From contig JBBTET010000012.1 of the NCBI GenBank assembly GCA_038042195.1, forward strand, positions 62,001-126,000: DNA of 64,000 nucleotides, given 5' to 3'. Under the pieces are notes generated by a model. The model did no database searches, was not told where the DNA came from, and was given only the letters and a program-made list of their open reading frames with translations. This document shows, one piece after another, positions 41,253 through 48,524 of this stretch. The DNA is from JACRIM01 sp038042195 (GTDB lineage Bacteria > Planctomycetota > Phycisphaerae > UBA1845 > UTPLA1). Every line of letters starts with the position of its first letter. Within the stretch, counting starts at the first letter, position 1. The translations under genes were made by a program, and so were the position numbers.

Positions 41253-41897
41253 ATGGCCATGTCGCCGGCGATGGCGCATACCAGAGGCATGAGTTGCAAC
41301 GTGCTGGTGCTGAACCGGCACTATCTGGCCGTGCGCGTGGTGGGCGTGAAGCGGGCCTTTAGTCTCCTGTTTCGTGATCTGGCCGAGGTCGTCAACGTCG
41401 AGGACGGCAAGTACATCTCCTATGACTATTCCGAGTGGTGCGAACTTTCCGATCTGGCCCGCGAGTTCGAGCCGGATGGGCATGATTGGATTCGCACCGT
41501 TCGCTTTGACATTGCCGTGCCGCGGATCATTCGCCTGGCGATCTACGACAAGCTGCCGCAACAGTCGGTGAAGTTCAACCGGCGAAACATCTATGCCCGC
41601 GACGGCGCTCGCTGCCAGTATTGCAACAAGAAGTACCCGACGAGCGAGTTGTCGCTCGACCATGTCGTGCCGCGCAGCCACGGCGGCAAGACCTCCTGGG
41701 AGAACATCGTCTGCGCCTGCCTCAAGTGCAACATCCGCAAGGGCGGGCGCACGCCGGTGCAAGCGGGGATGCATTTGATCACGCCGCCGAAGAAGCCGAA
41801 GCGCAACCCCGTGCTGAGCCTGAAGTTGGCGGACGGGCGCTATGCGAGTTGGAAGGCCTTTTTGGATAATGCGTATTGGTCTGTCGAGCTGAAATAG
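41253..41897 (+). CDS. HNH endonuclease-domain protein
   Basis: 214 residues. VLVLNRHYLAVRVVGVKRAF at the start and DLAEVVNVEDGKYISYD are the family's N-terminal part. The HNH domain at about 120-190 has CQYCNKKYPTSELSLDHVVP, then RSHGGKTSWENIVCACLKCN with two CxxC zinc ligands and the His-Asn core. It is a widespread single-gene family, related to RNase/DNase nucleases, of unknown target. MSCNVL at 41289 is an alternative start. Confidence 0.85.
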   Translation: MAMSPAMAHTRGMSCNVLVLNRHYLAVRVVGVKRAFSLLFRDLAEVVNVEDGKYISYDYSEWCELSDLAREFEPDGHDWIRTVRFDIAVPRIIRLAIYDKLPQQSVKFNRRNIYARDGARCQYCNKKYPTSELSLDHVVPRSHGGKTSWENIVCACLKCNIRKGGRTPVQAGMHLITPPKKPKRNPVLSLKLADGRYASWKAFLDNAYWSVELK

Positions 41898-41987
41898 GCC
41901 CGAAATATGCTCTCCTGAGCGTGCATTCCGCCCTTGATTTTGATATAATCCAAGCATCGGGAATGAGAGGGTGAAAGGACGCTTGCC

Positions 41988-42707
41988 ATGATTCGGGCTA
42001 TCGCTCTCATTGTAGTTCTGGTCCTTGCATCCACTGCGTCGGCCTTTCCCGTCATCTTCGACAACATCACGCCGAACGGCGGGCCGCTGTTTACCTCCGG
42101 GGACATTCAGGCGTCGCAGAAGGACTCGGGATTCGGGTTTGATGCCGGCGTGGCGGATGATTTCGTGTTGCCTTCCAGCCCCGATGATTCCGGCGATTGG
42201 CGGATTAATCAGGTAAATTGGATCGGTCGATTCATCACCGGCACACCGACGCCGATTCCGACGTTTAACATTATTTTCTGGCCCGACGACAACAGCGGGC
42301 ATCCGGCCGGCAGCGATGCGGCCGGTCTGCCGCCGAAGTATTCCGAGGCGCTAGCGATCTACAGCAACGTGCCGGCCAGCTCGGGGCCGGGCGGGGGCGG
42401 TTCCACAAGTTTCGAGTATTCGGCGACGCTTCCCGATGCGTTCGAGGCGGCCGACGGCGTGCGATATTGGATTGAGATACAGGCCAATGTGAACTTTCCA
42501 CCGCTCTGGGGCGTGGAGATGACGAACCTGACTCAACTGGGTCGCCCGCACAGTGGGTACGACCTGTTCTTCACGCCATTCTGGTCAGAATCGGCGGCGT
42601 TGCATGACACGGCCTTTACGCTGGGCGGCAATCCGGTTCCGGAGCCGACAAGTCTGATCATTCTGATGCTCGGCCTACCACTGCTTCGACGGTTCATTCG
42701 GGGGTAG
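41988..42707 (+). CDS. PEP-CTERM secreted protein
   Basis: 239 residues, signal peptide (AIALIVVLVLASTASAF) and a beta-sandwich-like body (FDAGVADDFVLPSSPDDSG, INQVNWIGRFITGTPTPIPT, RYWIEIQANVNFPPLWGVEM). It ends with VPEPTSLIILMLGLPLLRRF, a clear PEP-CTERM sorting signal. The body resembles a family of planctomycete proteins that begin with a delayed-event motif in front of an apparent Ig-like fold. Exported and probably anchored or released by exosortase. AAAGGA upstream. Confidence 0.8.
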   Translation: MIRAIALIVVLVLASTASAFPVIFDNITPNGGPLFTSGDIQASQKDSGFGFDAGVADDFVLPSSPDDSGDWRINQVNWIGRFITGTPTPIPTFNIIFWPDDNSGHPAGSDAAGLPPKYSEALAIYSNVPASSGPGGGGSTSFEYSATLPDAFEAADGVRYWIEIQANVNFPPLWGVEMTNLTQLGRPHSGYDLFFTPFWSESAALHDTAFTLGGNPVPEPTSLIILMLGLPLLRRFIRG

Positions 42708-42884
42708 GGTTTTGCGGCCGTCGGTATCGTTGCCAACGTGCTTGATTGATTGGAGAGTTCGCCCAGCATAAAAATGGGGCGTTGCGCGGAGGCTGTGGGA
42801 TACGACTCCATTGGGTTGCTGGGAGTGTCGCAGGCAGTACGTTCCGGGACGCTTATGTAGAATCCTCATCGTAAGAGGGATCAC

Positions 42885-43571
42885 ATGAAAGGCCGTTCAG
42901 GTTTCTTCATCGCCCTTGTGGCATCCATTCCGTGTTTAACGACTGGGTGCGTTGGATTTGGCGGCGGACCGTCGCTCCTCGACGTGCTGGCTAGCTATTG
43001 CATTATCACTGGTTGCTTCGTTCCACCTTGCGATGTAGGCACCACACTTGCCCAAGTGGACGAGGCAGCAATCCCTAAGGTGCCCGATCAGGCGTTCACC
43101 GGTTGTTTTGAAGTGTCGATTGTTCGGACCTTTAACAGTGACGCAGAGCGCGAATTGATCCAAAGGGCGGAGGATCTTGCATCGACCGTCGGGCCAACGT
43201 GGGTGAGCACGACCCAAACGCCTGGCCTCGCGGACGCCGACGGCAATCCCGCGTTCTTGATTGCAGACGCCGTGACATCGGAGGACTTGGCGTATTATGC
43301 GAATCGTATACTCACATTTCAAACATCGGCGAACCGGGGAACTACCCGCTTCTATTTGAGTTACACGGCACATATCATAGATAAGCTCGTCGGGACAGAT
43401 CCACTGACCGCTAAACACAGGACCATCGTTCGACTCCAGCAGGGTTATTCTGAATGGTATGGGCCGCTTGCCGCCAGCGGTCCTGATGCATGGCGTGAAG
43501 TGGAATTCGATGAAGCCGGCGAAGTGGTCGAGGTACGCGGCGACGGTGAGACGGTTGTGTTTGTGTCGTGA
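42885..43571 (+). CDS. Hypothetical lipoprotein
   Basis: 228 residues with lipobox TTGC. A Cys-rich opening (ASYCIITGCFVPPCDVGTTL) precedes QAFTGCFEVSIVRTFNSDAE, an internal helix-rich part (ELIQRAEDLASTVGPTWVST) and ends VRGDGETVVFVS. It belongs to a lower-GC run of three genes (42.9-44.6 kb) that differs from both flanks. Family unknown. Confidence 0.6.
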   Translation: MKGRSGFFIALVASIPCLTTGCVGFGGGPSLLDVLASYCIITGCFVPPCDVGTTLAQVDEAAIPKVPDQAFTGCFEVSIVRTFNSDAERELIQRAEDLASTVGPTWVSTTQTPGLADADGNPAFLIADAVTSEDLAYYANRILTFQTSANRGTTRFYLSYTAHIIDKLVGTDPLTAKHRTIVRLQQGYSEWYGPLAASGPDAWREVEFDEAGEVVEVRGDGETVVFVS

Positions 43572-43631
43572 GATGCTGCGGCGGTGGGTTTGTGAAGCAC
43601 CCACACATTTCGACTTGCCGGAGGTTTGGAC

Positions 43632-43904
43632 ATGATCACGTTTCTTGGCTTTGATGAATGGCTGGTCTTGTTCATCTGGCTCTTATTATGCTTTTGGCCT
43701 GGGTCAATTGCTTCTCGTCGCAGACATCCCAATACAACGGCGATTCGAGTATGCGGAATCGTCGGGTTCTTTGCTCCGCCCCTCTGGATCGTTGCGGTTA
43801 TTTGGGCATTCAAAGGGGGAGGACAAATCCAAGAAGTGGACGCCAAATCCGCATATGAACACGTGGAGCATCAAGCAATAGAGAACTCGCCCCCCCAAAA
43901 TTAG
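43632..43904 (+). CDS. Superinfection-immunity-like membrane protein
   Basis: 90 residues. Helix one (EWLVLFIWLLLCFWPGS), a basic loop with RRRHPNTTAIRVCGIVG, helix two (FFAPPLWIVAVIWAFKG) and a charged tail. The KxHPNTxAI...P-L-W-I-V-A-x-x-W-A pattern matches the superinfection immunity family (T4 Imm-like, PF14373), which blocks phage DNA entry. In chromosomes most members have no known role. GGAGG seven bases before the ATG at 43632 sets the start. Confidence 0.6.
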   Translation: MITFLGFDEWLVLFIWLLLCFWPGSIASRRRHPNTTAIRVCGIVGFFAPPLWIVAVIWAFKGGGQIQEVDAKSAYEHVEHQAIENSPPQN

Positions 43905-44068
43905 TCTTGAGCAAGTCCGGTGTTGTCGATTCTCAGTCGACAAGGGATTTATCGCGCGGGCTTTGCGATGATTCATATTCGTGGGTTCATGTGAATGCCT
44001 AGCAGGTGGGTTCGGGAAGTGCTCACCTTACATTCTGTGACGAGCAGGCAAATTGTCAGGAGAATACA

Positions 44069-44611
44069 ATGCATCTACTGAAAATGACCTCAAGCGTGTT
44101 GACCCTCGGGTTGGCCATCCAAGCCTCCACTGTTTTGGGTAGCATCATCGCGGGACCGATTACCAGCCCCATCAACGGCCACTCCTACTACTTCACATCG
44201 GAGTTGACCTGGCCGCAGGCGGAAGCGGAAGCAATCGCACTTGGCGGACATTTGGCAACCATCCGTAGTTCGGCAGAGGACGACTGGCTTCTTGCCACGT
44301 TCTCACCGATGACCAATCGAGTTGGAGTTCATATCGGGTTGAACGATATTGTGACGGAAGGCTCGTGGGTTTGGTCCAGTGGGGAAGCAACATCTTACCT
44401 TCATTGGGGGCCCGGCGAGCCGAACAGTTTCGGCAATGAAGACTGGGGTGAAATGTTCGTCAGAGACTATAACGCTCTCCACGCAGGTGAGTGGAACGAC
44501 GGTAGTGTGAACAACTGTGGCATCGTCGAAGTCGTCCCGGAGCCGTATGTTTCCGGTTATTTGGCTCTTATCTCTTTGTACTTTTTTCGGCGACGACGGC
44601 GGGTATCGTGA
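44069..44611 (+). CDS. C-type-lectin-like PEP-CTERM protein
   Basis: 180 residues with a signal peptide. The lectin-like domain runs HSYYFTSELTWPQAEAEAIA, LGGHLATIRSSAEDDWLLAT, IGLNDIVTEGSWVWSSGEAT, LHWGPGEPNSFGNEDWGEMF and GEWNDGSVNNCGIVEVV. It is a C-type lectin fold with the W-x-x-GEP-N and EWND elements that could hold Ca and bind sugars. It ends VVPEPYVSGYLALISLYFF-RRRRR, a PEP-CTERM signal. AGGAG five bases upstream sets the ATG. Confidence 0.8.
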   Translation: MHLLKMTSSVLTLGLAIQASTVLGSIIAGPITSPINGHSYYFTSELTWPQAEAEAIALGGHLATIRSSAEDDWLLATFSPMTNRVGVHIGLNDIVTEGSWVWSSGEATSYLHWGPGEPNSFGNEDWGEMFVRDYNALHAGEWNDGSVNNCGIVEVVPEPYVSGYLALISLYFFRRRRRVS

Positions 44612-45012
44612 GTTTGGATGGAGGCGAGAGGTGGGTTGGGGTCGCCCCAGCCAACTGAACTACTGGCGATGCGTCGGCGCTTGCGTTCGTGGCGTCCGTG
44701 TACCAAGTCCTCCGACTCCCATTCCACAATTCACGTTGATACGAGCGAGTGTAAGACACGACCTCTCCACCGCCGTGATTGCGCGAGAAATGATTCTCGT
44801 TGGGGGTGGGTGCGAGCAGGGACTCTCGAACCGTCGGTAGGCGGATTCTTCTGGGTCATTGGGCGAAAATCCGCACATGTCTGTTTGTGCTGTCGTCAAA
44901 AGCCTCATAGTCCTCGAAAAACAGGGGTTGCCGGTGGTACGCTCGTTGCAATTCAGTTTGGCGGACAGGGTTTGGTTCGATCCGACGGGATTGTGAAGAG
45001 AGGAGCCTTGGC
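44612..45012. other. Intergenic region, nothing supported
   Basis: Four hundred bases without a supported gene or RNA. A short T-arm-like piece near 44810 does not extend into a tRNA. The end (44990-45012) holds GAGAGGAG, the ribosome site for the oxidoreductase gene. Confidence 0.5.
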
Positions 45013-45939
45013 ATGTCTGTGTTTACGTTGCCCGCCCGGGATGAGCTTGGCTTTTGCAACATCTTTCTCTCCGCGCTGGGCGGCGATGGGGCCAACATGG
45101 GCGGCAAGCTGCTCTTCAAGATTGGCTGCACGCACTTCGGGCTGGATGGGGGATATGACGCCCGCTACGGCTCGGAGAAGAAGGGCACGGCGACGGATGT
45201 GTCGGTGCGCTTCTGCGACGTGGGGACGCCCGTGCGGCAATCGGGGCCGACGGCGACGCCGCATTTTCTGGTGGCGTTTCATGACGATCTGGTCGCGCCG
45301 TTGGAGCTGGGGCGCGGGTTGCAGCCGGGGGCGGTGTGCATTGTGAACACCATCAAGCCGCCGGCGGAGATTCGGCATCTGCTGGCGATGCACAGCGGGA
45401 AGATCGTCTGCGTGGATGCGACGAAGATCGCGTATCAGTCGAAGAGTCGGTTGAACATGCCGTTGGTGGCCGTGCTGTGCCATGAGGTGGGATTCCCCGA
45501 TGTCGAGGTGACGTCGGTCATTCAGAAGCAGTGGCCGAAGGCAGTGGAATCAAACATGGCGGCGTTCAATGCAGCGCTGGTCAGTTGCACGAGCGAGACG
45601 TTCGGCGTGGATGGCTATCCGCGGCTGTCGCCGAAGATGTCGCGCGGACCGATCGGCTGGCGCAACATGTTGAACGGCGGCACGATTGATGCGATGACGC
45701 ACTGCACGCTGAATCGGGACAACCGCATCGCAGGGCGCGGGCGGGTGCCGAAGTTCGCGGAGGGGGCGTGTACGTCGTGCGGCCTTTGCATGACGGTGTG
45801 TTCCGATCCGGGCGGGCTGCTGTGGCGTGATGGGCGGATGGAAGGCATTGACGACGCGTTTTGCAAGGGATGTATGCGGTGCGTCGAGGTGTGTCCGGAT
45901 ACGAAGAAGGGCAAGGCGTTGACGTTTGATTATTCATAG
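45013..45939 (+). CDS. 2-oxoacid:ferredoxin oxidoreductase gamma subunit fused to ferredoxin domain
   Basis: 308 residues. The first 200 are the gamma subunit (FCNIFLSALGGDGANMGGKL, TDVSVRFCDVGTPVRQSGPT, KPPAEIRHLLAMHSGKIVCV). Residues about 245-305 carry two 4Fe-4S clusters, CTSCGLCMTVC and CKGCMRCVEVCP, equal to a delta subunit. Together with the alpha-beta fusion at 46086 it makes a complete pyruvate- or 2-oxoacid:ferredoxin oxidoreductase that forms acyl-CoA, CO2 and reduced ferredoxin. The sequence alone does not select pyruvate over other oxoacids. Confidence 0.85.
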   Translation: MSVFTLPARDELGFCNIFLSALGGDGANMGGKLLFKIGCTHFGLDGGYDARYGSEKKGTATDVSVRFCDVGTPVRQSGPTATPHFLVAFHDDLVAPLELGRGLQPGAVCIVNTIKPPAEIRHLLAMHSGKIVCVDATKIAYQSKSRLNMPLVAVLCHEVGFPDVEVTSVIQKQWPKAVESNMAAFNAALVSCTSETFGVDGYPRLSPKMSRGPIGWRNMLNGGTIDAMTHCTLNRDNRIAGRGRVPKFAEGACTSCGLCMTVCSDPGGLLWRDGRMEGIDDAFCKGCMRCVEVCPDTKKGKALTFDYS

Positions 45940-45981
45940 AGGCACGAAGGCACAGAGGTGCGTAGGCACGAAGGTGATGTG

Positions 45982-46080
45982 ATGAAACCGCATCTGAAAA
46001 TGATTATCTGGGTGACGATCGTGGTGTTCTTTTTGATTGCGCTGTCTGGAAGTTCGGGAACATTTAACCAAGGAGCTTGA
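45982..46080 (+). CDS. 32-residue membrane peptide
   Basis: A tiny gene, MKPHLKMIIWVTIVVFFLIA, then LSGSSGTFNQGA. It encodes one helix with a positively charged start. AAGGTG is seven bases before the ATG. It lies between the two oxidoreductase genes, and its last codons overlap the AAGGAG of the following gene, so coupling to it is likely. It may anchor the complex at the membrane; no family is known. Confidence 0.5.
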   Translation: MKPHLKMIIWVTIVVFFLIALSGSSGTFNQGA

Positions 46081-46085
46081 GGATC

Positions 46086-48413
46086 ATGGCAACGATGACC
46101 ACGATGACGCCGTTTAAGGTTGGCGAATTGGCGGAACCCAAGCCGACGTGTTTGCAGAAGCCGTGGATCGGCAATGGCAACGAGGCGGTGGCGCGGGCGA
46201 TCTTGGACATTGGATATGACTGCGAGGGGTATTACCCGATCACGCCGTCGTCGGATGTGGGCGAGGTGATCTCCAAGGCGTATGCCGAGGGTGAGACGGA
46301 TATTTCATTCATCGTGGGCACGAGCGAGTTGGCGGCGCTGGGGATTTGCACGGGGGCGGCGGTCGCGGGGGCGCGGGTCGTGGATGTGACGAGTGCGAAT
46401 GGGTTGTTGCTCAAGGCCGAGCAGATGCCGGCGATCTCGGGGTTGGGGCTGCCGATGGTGCTCAACTTGTCGACGCGGGACGTGTCGGCGCCGTTAAACA
46501 TCAAGAACGGGCATTCCGATTTGTACGCGACGCTGGGGTGGGGCTGGCTGATTTTTCTAGCGCCGGACGTTCAAGCGGCGTATGACATGAACATCATCGC
46601 AATAAAGGTGGCGGAGCGGGTGAATCTGCCGGCGATCGTGGCGTATGACGGATTCCACACGTCACACGCGAATCGACGGATCAGTGTGTTCGCGAATAGG
46701 GAAGAAGTGCGACGATTTGTAGGGCCGCCGCCGTTCAAGGGGACGCTGGAGGCGCAGAACGGGCGATTTAGTTTCATCGATGTGAAGCATCCACGGACGT
46801 TTGGTCCGTACATGAATGACGATCTGATTAATGCCAAGGTGCAGATGGAGACCAAGTTTGAGCGGGCGTATCAAATGTTGCCGCGCCTGTTTGCGGAGTT
46901 CGCGCGGATGACGGGTCGGCAGTACGGCTTTGTGCAGCAGCACGGGGATCGCTCGGCGGATCGATGCCTCTTCGCGCTCAATTCAGCGGGCGAGGCGGCG
47001 AAGGATGCGGTGGATACGCTGGCGGCGAGCGATGAGTGGGTGAATCTCGTGGTTCCGACGGTGCTGCGACCGTGGCCGGAGAAAGAGATTCTTGCGGCCA
47101 TCGGCGAGGCGGAGGCCATCGTCGTCGCGGAGCGCGGCAGTCAGTATGGGGCGAGCAACTATCTGGCGAATGAGATCGGAGCGGCATTGCAGCGACACGG
47201 CAATCCGGCGCGGATCATTCAGCGGACCTATGGCGTGGGTGGTTTGAACTATACGAAGGACGATGCACTGGAGATGTATGCGGAGGCGGCGCAGGTCTTA
47301 AAGCCGACGCATCACACCGATGCCAAGTCGGCTGCGCCCGGTGGGTTCTCGTTCGCCGAGTCGAAGTATTATCACGGGGCATGGCCGGGGGATGAGGGGT
47401 ATGCACCGGAACAGACGTTGGTGCCGATCACGGTCGAGGAGTGTTCGCTCAATGCTCCGGCCGGGACGAAGGTGAATCTCAAGGATTTGTCGAAGATGCC
47501 GACGCGGTTCGACAAACACGCGGCGTGTCCGGGGTGCGGCATCTTTACGAGTTTGAATCTGTTACTACGCGGGATCGACGGGCATGTGTGCCTGTTGTTC
47601 AACACCGGCTGCGGCATGGTGGTGACGACGGGCTATCCGTTGACCAGCTTCAAGGTGCCGTATTTCCACAATCTGTTTCACAACGCGACGAGCACGGCGA
47701 CGGGTGTGGTGGAGATGATCAAACGGTTCAAGGCGCGCGGTGACTTGCCGGAGGACATCACGGTGATTGCTGTGAGTGGGGACGGGGGCGACGACATCGG
47801 CATGGACCAGGTGATTGGCGCGGCCCTGCGAAATGATCCGTTCATCTTGTTTGAATATGACAACAAGGGCTACATGAACACCGGGGCGCAGCTTTGCTTT
47901 AGCGGGTACAAGGGGCAGAAGGCGAGCAACGCGCACCTTGGCCCGCAGCAGACCGGCAAGCGCACGCATCACAAGGAGATCGTGGAGATTCTTCGCGGGA
48001 CGTTTGCGCCGTACATCGCCACGTGTTGCGAGTCGCACGCACAGGACATGATCCGCAAGGCGCGAAAGGCGCAGGCGACGACGCGGGCGGGAGGCTTCGC
48101 GTTTGTGAAGGCGCTTTCAGTGTGCCCGTTGAATTGGGGCATGGAAGAGCATGTCGGGCCGGCGGCGGTCGAGGCGGCGGTGAACGCCTGCATGCATCCG
48201 TTGTATGAGATTGAGCACGGCATCACGCACATCACGGTCGACCCGGAGAAGGCGGGCAAGAAGGTGCCGGTGACAGATGCGTTCAAGTTGATGGGCGGGG
48301 CATTCTCTCACCTGGCAAGGCCGGAGTATGCCGAGGCGGCGAAGGAAGTGCAGGACGAAGTGGATCGTCGGTGGGCGCGGTTGAAGACGATGGCGGAGCA
48401 ACCGAATCTGTAG
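46086..48413 (+). CDS. 2-oxoacid:ferredoxin oxidoreductase alpha-beta fusion
   Basis: A 775-residue fusion. Residues about 20-400 are the alpha subunit (GNGNEAVARAILDIGYDCEG, YYPITPSSDVGEVISKAYAE, ISGLGLPMVLNLSTRDVSAP), with a C-terminal domain II segment (EAEAIVVAERGSQYGASNYL). Residues about 470-775 are the TPP-binding beta subunit: CPGCGIFTSLN, GCGMVVTTGYPLTSF, and the GDGGDDIGMDQVIG site with the N-x-G that binds TPP-Mg. Alpha and beta are separate in most organisms, so this fusion is notable. ATG at 46086 follows AAGGAG. Confidence 0.9.
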   Translation: MATMTTMTPFKVGELAEPKPTCLQKPWIGNGNEAVARAILDIGYDCEGYYPITPSSDVGEVISKAYAEGETDISFIVGTSELAALGICTGAAVAGARVVDVTSANGLLLKAEQMPAISGLGLPMVLNLSTRDVSAPLNIKNGHSDLYATLGWGWLIFLAPDVQAAYDMNIIAIKVAERVNLPAIVAYDGFHTSHANRRISVFANREEVRRFVGPPPFKGTLEAQNGRFSFIDVKHPRTFGPYMNDDLINAKVQMETKFERAYQMLPRLFAEFARMTGRQYGFVQQHGDRSADRCLFALNSAGEAAKDAVDTLAASDEWVNLVVPTVLRPWPEKEILAAIGEAEAIVVAERGSQYGASNYLANEIGAALQRHGNPARIIQRTYGVGGLNYTKDDALEMYAEAAQVLKPTHHTDAKSAAPGGFSFAESKYYHGAWPGDEGYAPEQTLVPITVEECSLNAPAGTKVNLKDLSKMPTRFDKHAACPGCGIFTSLNLLLRGIDGHVCLLFNTGCGMVVTTGYPLTSFKVPYFHNLFHNATSTATGVVEMIKRFKARGDLPEDITVIAVSGDGGDDIGMDQVIGAALRNDPFILFEYDNKGYMNTGAQLCFSGYKGQKASNAHLGPQQTGKRTHHKEIVEILRGTFAPYIATCCESHAQDMIRKARKAQATTRAGGFAFVKALSVCPLNWGMEEHVGPAAVEAAVNACMHPLYEIEHGITHITVDPEKAGKKVPVTDAFKLMGGAFSHLARPEYAEAAKEVQDEVDRRWARLKTMAEQPNL

Positions 48414-48433
48414 TCATTTCTCCTCCTCAGAAG

Positions 48434-48477
48434 GCAGGCCCGGCGCATCCGAGCGATGCACCGGGCCTGCTTGATTT
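48434..48477 (+). terminator. Intrinsic terminator after oxidoreductase operon
   Basis: A strong hairpin, GCAGGCCCGG...CCGGGCCTGC with inner GCATC/GATGC, followed by TTGATTT. It lies 21 bases after the alpha-beta gene and before a gene on the opposite strand. Confidence 0.7.
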
Positions 48478-48524
48478 CACGAGGACCGACCGTCGCACAG
48501 CCGAGACGGCCGTGCCACAGGCGG

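Noticed and set aside
41085..42302. 405-codon minus-strand open frame.
   Set aside because: It is antisense to the HNH and PEP-CTERM genes, has no recognisable domain and exists because of GC-rich codon bias.
44795..44830. tRNA-like T-arm piece (TTCGAGAG context on minus strand).
   Set aside because: No T stem pairing, no anticodon arm and no acceptor stem can be built.
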